From the NCBI GenBank assembly GCA_963720775.1, contig CAVRGR010000002.1, forward strand, positions 1 to 64,000: DNA of 64,000 nucleotides, read 5' to 3'. Position numbers and translations under genes: made by a program. This document shows positions 42,085-50,485 of this stretch, in pieces; the stretch's first letter is position 1, and each line of letters opens with the position of its first letter. Source of the DNA: JAENVT01 sp963720775 (GTDB lineage: Bacteria > Actinomycetota > Acidimicrobiia > Acidimicrobiales > Ilumatobacteraceae). The notes beneath the pieces are model-generated. The model searched no databases, was not told the origin of the DNA, and saw only the letters and a list, made by a program, of their open reading frames with translations.

Positions 42085-42105
42085 AGCGAGCGAGTCGCGC
42101 TCGCT
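42085..42105 (+). other. Hairpin in the gap between nrdJ and the BNR gene
   Basis: AGCGAGCG (42085-42092) and CGCTCGCT (42098-42105) with a 5-nt loop, 30 nt before the ATG at 42136. The 373-nt gap 41763-42135 has no convincing gene; a second weak hairpin (CTACAG/CTGTAG) lies near 42037-42059. These may end nrdJ transcription or shape the leader of the next gene. Confidence 0.4.
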
Positions 42106-42135
42106 GCCCGCGCCCAATCAGTCGGAGGAGACATC

Positions 42136-43266
42136 ATGCCAACCATGGAAGACCGCCTGACGGCTGGCCAGGCCCTCGACACCCTGGTCCTCATCGGGAC
42201 CACCAAGGGCCTGTTCACGCTGCGCGCCGGGCCGGAGCGAGATTCGTTCGCGCTCAGCGGCCCGACCTTTCCCGGCGAGGAGGTCTACTCGACGTGCATC
42301 GACAATCGCGGGGCGCAGACCCGCGTGTTCGTGGGCTCGATGAGCAATCACTGGGGGCCTGTGCTACGGCGCTCGGATGATCTCGGAGCCACTTGGCGAG
42401 AGGAAGATCACGCCGCGCTGGCGTTCCCCGACGACGCCGGTGCGTCGTTGGCTCGGATCTGGCAGTTGACGCCGGGCCCCGTCGACCAGCCGGAGGTCTT
42501 CTACGCCGGTGTGGAGCCCGCGGCGTTGTTCCGCAGCGACGACGGCGCCCGCACGTTTTCGCTGGTGCGAGGCCTCTGGGATCATCCTCATCGGTCGCAA
42601 TGGGTTCCGGGCGGAGGTGGCATGTGCTTGCACACGATCCTCGTCCACCCGACGGATCCGGAACGGCTCCTCATTGCCGTCTCGGCGGCGGGCGTGTACC
42701 GCAGCGATGATGGCGGCAAAACCTGGTCGGCAAGCAACCGCGGCATCGTGGTGCCCTTCATGCCCGACGCACCGGCGCCGGAGTTCGGTCAGTGCGTGCA
42801 CAAGGTCGCCCGCGATGCCGATGATCCAAACCGCCTCTACCTCCAACATCACGGAGGCATCTACAGCAGCGACAACGGCGGCGACTCGTGGGAGCCGATG
42901 ACAGGAATCGGCGGGATGGACTTCGGATTTCCGGTTGTCTCGCATCCGACGCGGTCAGGCACCGCGTATCTGCTGCCGTTGGAGAGCGACGAGTACCGGT
43001 GCACCCCGGGAGGGCATTGCATCGTTTGGAAGACCGAAGACCGCGGCGAGACGTGGCGCGCGCTGACCAACGGTCTGCCGCAACGCGACGCGCATCTCAC
43101 GATTCTGCGTGATGGCTTCACGACCGACGGCCTCGGGCAGTGTGGGCTGTACTTCGGCACGCGCACGGGTGAGTTCTTCGCGTCGACCGACGACGGCGAT
43201 AGCTGGCGTGAGCTCGCGTCGCACCTGCCGCCGATCATGTCCGTGCGGGCAGCGCCCGTTCGCTGA
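42136..43266 (+). CDS. BNR/sialidase-like beta-propeller protein
   Basis: 376 residues. Several BNR/Asp-box repeats are visible: RRSDDLGATWREED, FRSDDGARTFSLV, YRSDDGGKTWSAS, YSSDNGGDSWEPM, WKTEDRGETWRAL and FASTDDGDSWREL. Each is Ser-x-Asp-x-Gly-x-Thr-Trp on one blade of a six- or seven-bladed propeller. There is no signal peptide, so it is cytoplasmic. It resembles the widespread 'exo-alpha-sialidase' or Ycf48-like annotations but lacks a recognisable catalytic set; enzyme activity should not be assumed. It is followed closely by a MoaD/ThiS-like gene. Confidence 0.85.
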   Translation: MPTMEDRLTAGQALDTLVLIGTTKGLFTLRAGPERDSFALSGPTFPGEEVYSTCIDNRGAQTRVFVGSMSNHWGPVLRRSDDLGATWREEDHAALAFPDDAGASLARIWQLTPGPVDQPEVFYAGVEPAALFRSDDGARTFSLVRGLWDHPHRSQWVPGGGGMCLHTILVHPTDPERLLIAVSAAGVYRSDDGGKTWSASNRGIVVPFMPDAPAPEFGQCVHKVARDADDPNRLYLQHHGGIYSSDNGGDSWEPMTGIGGMDFGFPVVSHPTRSGTAYLLPLESDEYRCTPGGHCIVWKTEDRGETWRALTNGLPQRDAHLTILRDGFTTDGLGQCGLYFGTRTGEFFASTDDGDSWRELASHLPPIMSVRAAPVR

Positions 43267-43271
43267 CCACG

Positions 43272-43559
43272 ATGGATGTTCGAGTTCGGCTCCCGAATCA
43301 GCTGCGGAGCCTTGCCGCCGGCGCCAGCTCTGTGGTCGTCGTTGTCGACGCGACGCCGGTGACCGTCAGTTCGGTGCTCGATTCGTTGGCCGCGACGCAC
43401 CCGGCGTTGGAGCGGCGGGTCCGCGACGAGACCGGCCGTACGAGAGTGCACGTCAACCTGTTCGTCGACGCCGACAACATCCGCGATCTCGACGGTGTCG
43501 AGACGGCGGTCGCCGACGGTTCCGACGTCTCGATCATTCCCGCAATCTCCGGCGGCTGA
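43272..43559 (+). CDS. MoaD/ThiS family sulfur-carrier-like protein
   Basis: 95 residues, ubiquitin-like fold with VRVRLPNQLRSLAAG at the start, AATHPALERRVRDETGRTRV in the middle, and the end DVSIIPAISGG. The C-terminal Gly-Gly is the thiocarboxylate site of sulfur carriers. No MoeB/ThiF activator or molybdopterin gene is adjacent; pairing with the BNR protein (5-nt gap) recurs in my recollection of actinobacterial genomes, but the partner reaction is unknown. Confidence 0.85.
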   Translation: MDVRVRLPNQLRSLAAGASSVVVVVDATPVTVSSVLDSLAATHPALERRVRDETGRTRVHVNLFVDADNIRDLDGVETAVADGSDVSIIPAISGG

Positions 43560-43626
43560 CGATGGGGGAGTGCTCGGCCATTCGCCGTCGACCTCGGCGG
43601 CCACGAGTTGCCGGGCAGGTCGACCT

Positions 43627-44112
43627 GTGACGACGCCACCACTGCACCCGGGCGTCGAGCTGCTCGGGTTCCTGCTCGGCACCTGGACGGGTCGCGGCGT
43701 CGGCGTGTATCCGACGATCGAATCGTTCGAGTACGACGAGACGATCACCTTCGGTCATGTCGGTAAGCCATTCCTCGCTTACAACCAACGCACGGCCGCG
43801 GTGGACGATGGACGTCCATTGCACGCCGAATCGGGCTACTGGCGAATTCCGCAGGCCGGAATCGTGGAGGTGGTGCTGGCGCACCCGACGGGCATCGTCG
43901 AGGTCCAGGAGGGTACGTTCGACGCCACGGGAAGTTCTCGTTCCATCCGCCTGCACTCGAGGGTGATCTCCCGCACTTCTACAGCGAAGGAAGTCGTCGA
44001 GGTCGAGCGCGACTTCATCGTCGACGGTGATGAGCTGCGCTACGAGGTGAGGATGGCCGCGGTGGGCCAGCCGTTGCAACACCATCTGTCGGCGTTGCTC
44101 CACCGCGACTGA
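43627..44112 (+). CDS. Nitrobindin-like (DUF1794/THAP4) haem-binding beta-barrel
   Basis: 161 residues from GTG 43627. Signature LLGFLLGTWTGRGVGVYPTI (Gly-x-Trp-x-Gly-x-Gly) and FEYDETITFGHVGKPFLAYN at the N-terminus, then a ten-stranded barrel ending LQHHLSALLHRD. The His in the C-terminal LQHH-L-x-A-x-L-x-R stretch is the expected haem ligand. Such proteins bind ferric haem and handle NO or peroxynitrite. Stand-alone gene, 67 nt after the MoaD-like gene. Confidence 0.88.
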   Translation: MTTPPLHPGVELLGFLLGTWTGRGVGVYPTIESFEYDETITFGHVGKPFLAYNQRTAAVDDGRPLHAESGYWRIPQAGIVEVVLAHPTGIVEVQEGTFDATGSSRSIRLHSRVISRTSTAKEVVEVERDFIVDGDELRYEVRMAAVGQPLQHHLSALLHRD

Positions 44113-44137
44113 ACAGTGACGCGATGTACGTGGACAC

Positions 44138-44638
44138 CTACGCCAGCACGACGTGGGTGACGTCGCCGACGACACCATCGTGCAGCTGCAGAACGGCGGC
44201 GGTGTGGTACGGCGCGCTTCGGCGTTGCATCGGTGATCCCGGGTTCACGTGGTGCTGCACATGACCATCAACGGCGTCGAGGTCGATCGCGTGCCAGGGG
44301 ATGTGGGAATGGCCGAAGACGATGACGTCGGCGCAGGGAAACCAGCGGCGGAGACGGGCGCCTCGCCCTCCGGCCGGACCACTGTCGTGGACGACCGCGA
44401 CTTCGCATCCGTCGAGTTCGACCACGAGCCGCGCGGGAAGGCTCATGTCGCGGTCGTTGTTCCCGAGCACCGCGTGAACCGGTCCGAATTCCTGCAACGC
44501 CTCGAGGATCGACGCGTCGGTGATGTCTCCGGCATGAATGATGACGTCGGCAGTTTCGAGGTGACCGCACAGCCTGTCGACGAGCCGCGCTGCCTGTCCT
44601 TCACCCAGATGGGTGTCGGCGAGCAGCAGCACGTTCAT
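44138..44638 (-). CDS. YfcE/MJ0936-type metallophosphoesterase
   Basis: 166 residues from ATG 44638. Calcineurin-like motifs: LLADTHLGEGQ (Asp-x-His), IHAGDITDASIL (Gly-Asp), VLGNNDRDM (Gly-Asn-Asn/His-Asp), VVHDSGPA and VFGHSHIPWH (Gly-His-x-His). Two metal ions are bound; substrates are phosphodiesters. Physiological substrate unknown. Converges with the nitrobindin-like gene. Confidence 0.92.
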   Translation of the reverse strand: MNVLLLADTHLGEGQAARLVDRLCGHLETADVIIHAGDITDASILEALQEFGPVHAVLGNNDRDMSLPARLVVELDGCEVAVVHDSGPAGGRGARLRRWFPCADVIVFGHSHIPWHAIDLDAVDGHVQHHVNPGSPMQRRSAPYHTAAVLQLHDGVVGDVTHVVLA

Positions 44639-44794
44639 CACACCACTCTCTCACACGTCCGCCGAATGCCGAATCGCGACGGCTGGATTTTGCGTTGCAG
44701 CTGCAACGACTAGATTCGCAGCGAAACGCAGTGAGCGGAACGGCTCGTCAACGACCTGTACCGGAACTGACCCCAGATCGAGGAGCGAATCACC

Positions 44795-47700
44795 ATGAGA
44801 ACATCGTTGCGACGCAAGTTGGCGATCGGGTTGACATCGCTCGGGTTGGCGGGTGGGGTGGTGGTGGCCAGCCCGGTCAGCTCGGTCCACGCCGCGAGCC
44901 AGACGATCACGCTGCTCAACGTCAACGACTTCCACGGCCGGATCGACCCGGCCGGCGACCTCACCACGAAGTGGGCGACCACGATCGAACAGCAACGTGC
45001 GCTCGACCCGACCGGCACGCTGCTCCTCGGCGCCGGCGACTTGATCGGCGCATCGCTGTTCAATTCCGCCGTGCAGAACGACCAGCCGACGATCGACGTG
45101 ATGAACGAGCTGTGCATGAACGCGTCCTCGGTCGGCAACCACGAGTTCGACAAGGGCTACACCGATCTCACCGACCGCGTTGTCGGCGGCCCGGCCGGCT
45201 TGGCTCCGGATGCGTGCCCGACGTTCGGGAGCGGTTCCCAACCGGGAGGCAGCAATGCGCGCTGGGCGTACCTCGGCGCCAACGTCTACCTGAAGGGCAC
45301 GCTGACCCCGGCGTTGCCCGAGTACACGATCTTCACGGTCAAGGGAATCACGATCGGCGTGATCGGCGCCGTCACCTCCGAGACCCCGGCGCTCGTCTCG
45401 CCCGGTGGCATCACCCAGATCGACATCGGCGATCCCGTGGCCGCGGTCAACCGCGTCGCTGCCCAGCTGAGCGATGGCAACCCCGCCAACGGCGAGGCCC
45501 AGGTGCTCGTCGCGGAGTACCACGAGGGCGCCCCCAGCGGCGAGCTGACGGCGACGCTCGATCAGAACCTTCTCGCCTCGCCGGTGTTCGCCGACATCGT
45601 CAACAACACCAGCCCGCAGGTCGACGTGATCTTCACCGGCCACACCCACCAGCTCTACGCATACGACGCACCCGTCACCGGTGGATCGTTGGCGACGCGA
45701 CCGGTGATCCAGACCGGCAACTACGCCGATCACGTCGGCAAAGTGACGCTGACCGTCGACGATGTCACAGGTGACGTCACGGCCCACACACTGGGCAATC
45801 TCACTCCAGCCGCGACGCCGGACTACACGTTGCCGCGTGTCGCCAAGGTGAAGACGATCGTCGATTCGGCGAAAGCTTTCGCCGATACGATCGGCCTGAA
45901 ACCGATCGGGCAGCAGACAGCGGACATCACCACAGCCTTCACCGGTGGAACGTACTCGGGCCCCGGTGGCACCTACGTTCTCAGCAGTCCGGGAACTACC
46001 ACCGGTCGTGACGACCGCTCGAAGGAGTCGACGGTGGGCGATCTCGTCGCCAACGCGCTGCGCGACACGCTGGCGCCGGCGACGCTCGGTGGCGCACAGA
46101 TCGGTGTCACCAACCCCGGCGGCCTGCGTGCTGAGCTGTTCTACAAGCAGACCGGCTCGGAAGGCGATGGGGTCATCACCTACGCCGAGGCCAACAACAT
46201 CCTCCCGTTCGTCAACAACCTCTGGACGACGACGTTGACCGGGGCACAGTTCAAGATCCTGCTCGAGCAGCAGTGGCAGCGCGATGCCCTGAACAACGTT
46301 CCCAGCAGGCCCTACCTCCAACTCGGTCTCAGCGACAACGTCACCTACACCTACGACGACGCCTTGCCCGAGGGCTCACGGATCACCTCGATCACGATCA
46401 ACGGCGTCCCGTACGACCCGTCGGCCACTTACCGGATCGGCACGTTCTCGTTCCTCGCTACCGGCGGTGACAACTTCCGCATCTTCACCTCGGGCACGAA
46501 CACGAAGGACTCCGGCCTCGTCGATCGCGACGGATGGATCTCCTACCTCACAGCACACTCGCCGTCCTCGCCTGACTTCGCCCGACAGAGCGCAAAGGTC
46601 ACCAACCTTCCCACGACGGTGGCGCTGGCCGCCAGCGTGCAGTTCGGTGTCGGTTCGCTCGACCTGACGAGCCTCGGGTCGCCGGCCAACACTTCGCTCG
46701 CAGTCTCGATCGGCGGTGTCGAGGTGGGCAGCGTGCCGGTGGCCAACGGCGCGGCCACCGTCGACCTGACGGTTCCCGGTGGGGTCCCGAGTGGCGCCCA
46801 GACTCTCACGGCGGTCGCGTGTCCGAGCGGAACGAAGATCGCCTTCCCCGTGACCGTGTCGGGCACGACGACGACGACGCCCGCGCCAACACCGGCAATC
46901 ACGTCGTGCGGCCTGCAGGCCGCCAACCCAGCGAAGCGATTGCTCGACACCCGCGAAAGCCTCACCCAGCGGACCGAGCTCGCATCAGGCGGCACGGTGC
47001 AGGTGAACCTCGCCGGCAAGTACGGGATCGCGGCCGACGCCTCGGCCGTGGCATTGAACCTGACGTCCGTGGGAGTCACCTCCGACGGCTGGATCCGTGC
47101 CTACCCGTGCGGCACGACGCCTACTGATCTCACGTCCAACCTCAATCCGGTGGACGGCCGGATCGTCGCCAACCTGGCGATCGTCCCGCTCGACAGCTCG
47201 GGCTCGGTCTGCTTTCAGACGTTGACAGCGACCGACCTCGTCGTCGATCTCCAAGGCTGGTACCCGGCCGGATCCGACTACCACGCCATCCAACCGACGC
47301 GCATCGCCGACACCCGTACGGGCGCTGGCATCGCTACCCACCTTGCGCCGTTTGCGCCGGTCGAGCTCACAGTCGCCGGCGTCAACGGTGTCGCTCCCAC
47401 GGCGAGCGCTGTGGCGATGAACCTCACAGCCGTCGCCGACGCGGCCGGGTACATCACCTCCTACCCGTGCGGCACGGCCGCGCCACTGGCGTCGAACCTC
47501 AACGCCTGGGCAGGTCACGCCATCGCCAACTCCGCCGTCACAGCGATCGGCACTGGCGGCAAGGTCTGCTTCGTATCGAACATCGACACAGACCTCGTCG
47601 TCGACCTCGAGGGTTGGTACCCGGCCGGAGCGTCGTACCACGCGTTCGCACCGGTTCGCGCCGTAGACACCCGCGATTCCGGACAGGCCGTCAAACCGCC

Positions 47701-47974
47701 GACCGAATTGACCGTTCCGATAACAGGCCTCCATGGCGTCCCGGCGACAGCCACCACGGTGAGCCTCAACGTCACCGCAGTCAACGCCACCGGGCCGGCC
47801 TGGGTCAAGGTCTTCCCGTGCGGTCAACCCGCGCCCGAGGTGTCGAACAACAACACGTCGCCGGACCGGATCGTGGCCACCCAGGCTTTCGTCCCGATCG
47901 GTACCGGCGGCGCCGTTTGCATCACCGCGAACTGGACCACCGACATCGTCGTCGATGTCCAGGGCTGGCAGTAG
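44795..47974 (+). CDS. Secreted 5'-nucleotidase (UshA-like) with three C-terminal surface repeats
   Basis: 1059 residues. Signal peptide about 1-34 (RRKLAIGLTSLGLAGGVVVA...VHAAS). Metallophosphatase domain about 36-350 with LLNVNDFHGRI, SVGNHEFDKG and FTGHTHQLY. 5'-nucleotidase C-terminal domain about 360-600 (STVGDLVANALRDT, GVTNPGGLRAEL, NILPFVNNLW). A linker leads to three repeats of about 110 residues (roughly 711-829, 830-950, 951-1059), each starting with an L/A-D-T-R motif and ending in D-[IL]-V-V-D-[LV]-x-G-W. No LPXTG or anchor; probably attached non-covalently or released. It salvages nucleotides outside the cell. Confidence 0.92.
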   Translation: MRTSLRRKLAIGLTSLGLAGGVVVASPVSSVHAASQTITLLNVNDFHGRIDPAGDLTTKWATTIEQQRALDPTGTLLLGAGDLIGASLFNSAVQNDQPTIDVMNELCMNASSVGNHEFDKGYTDLTDRVVGGPAGLAPDACPTFGSGSQPGGSNARWAYLGANVYLKGTLTPALPEYTIFTVKGITIGVIGAVTSETPALVSPGGITQIDIGDPVAAVNRVAAQLSDGNPANGEAQVLVAEYHEGAPSGELTATLDQNLLASPVFADIVNNTSPQVDVIFTGHTHQLYAYDAPVTGGSLATRPVIQTGNYADHVGKVTLTVDDVTGDVTAHTLGNLTPAATPDYTLPRVAKVKTIVDSAKAFADTIGLKPIGQQTADITTAFTGGTYSGPGGTYVLSSPGTTTGRDDRSKESTVGDLVANALRDTLAPATLGGAQIGVTNPGGLRAELFYKQTGSEGDGVITYAEANNILPFVNNLWTTTLTGAQFKILLEQQWQRDALNNVPSRPYLQLGLSDNVTYTYDDALPEGSRITSITINGVPYDPSATYRIGTFSFLATGGDNFRIFTSGTNTKDSGLVDRDGWISYLTAHSPSSPDFARQSAKVTNLPTTVALAASVQFGVGSLDLTSLGSPANTSLAVSIGGVEVGSVPVANGAATVDLTVPGGVPSGAQTLTAVACPSGTKIAFPVTVSGTTTTTPAPTPAITSCGLQAANPAKRLLDTRESLTQRTELASGGTVQVNLAGKYGIAADASAVALNLTSVGVTSDGWIRAYPCGTTPTDLTSNLNPVDGRIVANLAIVPLDSSGSVCFQTLTATDLVVDLQGWYPAGSDYHAIQPTRIADTRTGAGIATHLAPFAPVELTVAGVNGVAPTASAVAMNLTAVADAAGYITSYPCGTAAPLASNLNAWAGHAIANSAVTAIGTGGKVCFVSNIDTDLVVDLEGWYPAGASYHAFAPVRAVDTRDSGQAVKPPTELTVPITGLHGVPATATTVSLNVTAVNATGPAWVKVFPCGQPAPEVSNNNTSPDRIVATQAFVPIGTGGAVCITANWTTDIVVDVQGWQ

Positions 47975-48015
47975 TCGGCCATCGCCATCCAACGGCGCGG
48001 CCGCACCCCCAAGCG

Positions 48016-48073
48016 ATCTGGGCGCCAGGCGTTGTTCACAGGTCGACGTCGTCGAAATCGGTGGCGCCCAGAT
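48016..48073 (+). repeat. Dispersed intergenic element, copy B
   Basis: Arms ATCTGGGCGCC (48016-48026) and GGCGCCCAGAT (48063-48073), 36-nt loop with TTCACAGGTC and TCGAAAT, which are also in copy C. It lies between the nucleotidase gene and the RraA-like gene. Confidence 0.75.
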
Positions 48074-48155
48074 CCTCAGTCGGTCGTCCGCTCGTCGAAT
48101 CGGTGACCGTCCCGAGTCGGTGGGCAGAGCAGGGAGCAGTCCTAGGATTCCGGGA

Positions 48156-48851
48156 ATGTTCGAACTGACCCGTGAACTGATCGCCGAGCTGAAGTCAGTC
48201 GACACGCCGACGGTTTGCAATGCGCTCGAGCTCTTGGTGCCCGAACGGCGCGGTTACGGGTTCACCACTCGGCCACTCGTGTGCATGCGGCCGGAGCTCG
48301 GGCCCGTCGTGGGCATTGCCCGGACGGCGACGATCCGAGCTGCCCATCCCAGCGACCCTCACGCCGACCAAGCGTCGCTGCGCGATTCCTACTACGCGTA
48401 CATCGACGCGGGTCCCAAACCGAGCATCGTCGTGATCCAGGACCTCGATGAGGAACGGGGCTATGGCTCGTTCTGGGGTGAGGTGAACAGCAACATCCAC
48501 AAAGGCCTCGGATGCGATGCGGTGATCACCAATGGCAGTGTGCGCGACCTGCCCGACATCGCCGACGGGTTCCAAATGCTGGCTGACCGAGTCGGCCCAT
48601 CGCACGCCTTCGTGCATGTGGTCGACTTTGCTCGCCCGGTGACGGTGGCCGGGATGCGGGTCTCCGACGGCGACGTGATTCACGCCGACCAACATGGTGC
48701 GGTGGTCGTACCTCACGCCGTGTGCGGCGAGGTCAAGAAGGCCGCAGCGTTGATCGGCCGTCGCGAGCGCGTGGTCATCTCCGCCTCACAGCAGCCAGGC
48801 TTCGACATCGAGGCCCTGCGCAAAGCGCAGCACGAGGCCGCCCAGATCTGA
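48156..48851 (+). CDS. RraA-like / HMG-aldolase-like protein
   Basis: 231 residues from ATG 48156. The barrel signature VDTPTVCNALELL at the N-terminus and GCDAVITNGSVRDLPDI (about 122-138), with Arg-Asp that bind the metal and oxaloacetate in the 4-hydroxy-4-methyl-2-oxoglutarate aldolase branch. DVIHADQHGAVVVPHAV closes the site. RraA itself inhibits RNase E, but most actinobacterial members are aldolase- or demethylmenaquinone-type. The gene is bracketed by copies B and C of the dispersed repeat. Confidence 0.85.
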   Translation: MFELTRELIAELKSVDTPTVCNALELLVPERRGYGFTTRPLVCMRPELGPVVGIARTATIRAAHPSDPHADQASLRDSYYAYIDAGPKPSIVVIQDLDEERGYGSFWGEVNSNIHKGLGCDAVITNGSVRDLPDIADGFQMLADRVGPSHAFVHVVDFARPVTVAGMRVSDGDVIHADQHGAVVVPHAVCGEVKKAAALIGRRERVVISASQQPGFDIEALRKAQHEAAQI

Positions 48852-48907
48852 CCGACGGTGCTGACAGATGGTCACTACCCGCTGCCAGGGCACGCCCGCG
48901 CCAGAGA

Positions 48908-48967
48908 ATCTGGGCGCCACACGTCCTTCACAGGTCCCTGGTTCATCGAAATGTTCGGCGCCCAGAT
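48908..48967 (+). repeat. Dispersed intergenic element, copy C
   Basis: Arms ATCTGGGCGCC (48908-48918) and GGCGCCCAGAT (48957-48967), 38-nt loop with TTCACAGGTC and TCGAAAT as in copy B. It lies in the convergent gap, and its right arm supplies the last codons of the MFS exporter. Confidence 0.75.
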
Positions 48968-50478
48968 CCTTCAATGACGGCGTCGATGGGGCATCGACGG
49001 GGGTCGGTTTGCAGCGGCGGACCGTCGACAGCGCAGTACGTGCGCCGCGACGTGCGCTGGGCGCGTGCCACCGGGCTGAGACCGATGAGCACGAGCGGCC
49101 CGGCGGCCGCCGCGATGCAAGCGACGATGACGATCGCCACGCGGAACGCGTGGGTCACCTCCGTTGCCCCCGATGCAACCGAGAGCCCGGACACGACCGG
49201 CACCAGGGCGAGAGCGGCAAGCGCCGCGGCACGAGCGATCGCGTTGTTCACCGCAGAAGCGATGCTCACGTGATCTGGATCGGCGGCGGCCATGATCGTC
49301 GCGGTGAGGGGAGCGACGAAGGTTACGAGGCCGAGTCCGAACACAACGGCACCCGGTAGAACGTCGCTCACCCACGAGGTGCTCGATCCGATCCGGGTGA
49401 GGAGCATCAGTCCGACCGCGGCTACCAACGGCCCGACCGTCAGCTGGAGTCGCGGTCCGATCTTCTGCGCCAGCGACCCCGACTGCGCTGACAGCGCCAA
49501 CATCAGGATCGTTGCCGGCAACAAGGCGAGGCCGGCCTGGAGTGCCGACCATCCCGACCCGACCTGCAGCTCGTAGGCGATGAGGAAGAACGCAGCCCCA
49601 AGGGGTCCGTACAAGAGCACGGTGGCCATGTTCAACACGGTGAAGGTTCGGTTGTTGAACAGCGCCGGTGGCACCAGCGGATCTCGGGCGCGAACCATGC
49701 GTGTGACGAATCCGAACATTGCGCCGAGCGCGATCACGAGCCCAACGACAACGGCGAGATCTGACCATCCACGATCGCCGGCTGCGGTGAACGCCCACGT
49801 TGCGGAAGCCAACCCGATCACAGCGAGCACTGCGCCGAAAAGATCCAGTCGGCGATGTGCATGGGAGTCGCGCGATTCCGGAACCGCCGACCGAGCGCAC
49901 GCGATCGCTAGGGCCGCCACGGGCACGTTGACGAGGAACGCCCATCGCCATCCCGGACCGTCGACGAGCCCGCCTCCGACGAATGGGCCGATGGCGCCGG
50001 CCACACCGCCGAGTCCCGACCAGGCTCCCACGGCGGCGGCACGGTCGGTCTCTCGGTAACTCGCCTGCAAGATCGCCAGGCTCCCCGGCGTCAGCAGGGC
50101 TCCGCCGACGCCTTGTAGCACGCGGGCCGCAATGAGGAACTCGATTCCGGGAGCCAGCCCGCAAAGCAGCGAGGCCAGCGCGAACCACGTGGTTCCAACG
50201 ATGAACACCTTGCGTCGCCCGAAGCGATCACCGAGCGCGCCGCCGAGCAGGATCAACGAGGCGAGGGCTATGAGATAGCCGGTGAGCACCCATTGCAACG
50301 TGCTCACGGAAGCGTCGAACTGCTTGCCGATGTCGGGCAGCGCGACGTTCACGACGGTTGCGTCGAGGCTGGCCATGGCGCTCGCCGCGACCGTTGCGAT
50401 GAGGGCCACTCGTCCGTTCTTGGAGCGAAGAGCGAGGCCTTCTGTCGGGTCGTCGGTTTCGATTCGAGTCACGGCCAC
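48943..50478 (-). CDS. DHA2-family (14-TM) MFS drug exporter
   Basis: About 511 residues from GTG 50478 (or GTG 50472). Motifs: SLDATVVNVALPDIGKQFDA (TM1), GGALGDRFGRRKVF (loop 2-3, motif A), ARVLQGVGGALLTPGSLAIL (motif B region) and GIGP-like AGAIGPFVGGGLVD (motif C, antiporter type). Fourteen helices are expected as in EmrB/QacA. It starts 8 nt after the DUF5996 gene, so they form an operon. Substrates unknown. The C-terminal tail RTSRRTYCAVDGPPLQTDPR continues into the dispersed repeat copy C. Confidence 0.9.
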   Translation of the reverse strand: MAVTRIETDDPTEGLALRSKNGRVALIATVAASAMASLDATVVNVALPDIGKQFDASVSTLQWVLTGYLIALASLILLGGALGDRFGRRKVFIVGTTWFALASLLCGLAPGIEFLIAARVLQGVGGALLTPGSLAILQASYRETDRAAAVGAWSGLGGVAGAIGPFVGGGLVDGPGWRWAFLVNVPVAALAIACARSAVPESRDSHAHRRLDLFGAVLAVIGLASATWAFTAAGDRGWSDLAVVVGLVIALGAMFGFVTRMVRARDPLVPPALFNNRTFTVLNMATVLLYGPLGAAFFLIAYELQVGSGWSALQAGLALLPATILMLALSAQSGSLAQKIGPRLQLTVGPLVAAVGLMLLTRIGSSTSWVSDVLPGAVVFGLGLVTFVAPLTATIMAAADPDHVSIASAVNNAIARAAALAALALVPVVSGLSVASGATEVTHAFRVAIVIVACIAAAAGPLVLIGLSPVARAQRTSRRTYCAVDGPPLQTDPRRCPIDAVIEGSGRRTFR

Positions 50479-50485
50479 TCGTGCA

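Noticed and set aside
41763..42135. Small gene in the nrdJ-BNR gap
   Set aside because: Open frames there lack ribosome sites and conserved-looking text; only hairpins are visible.
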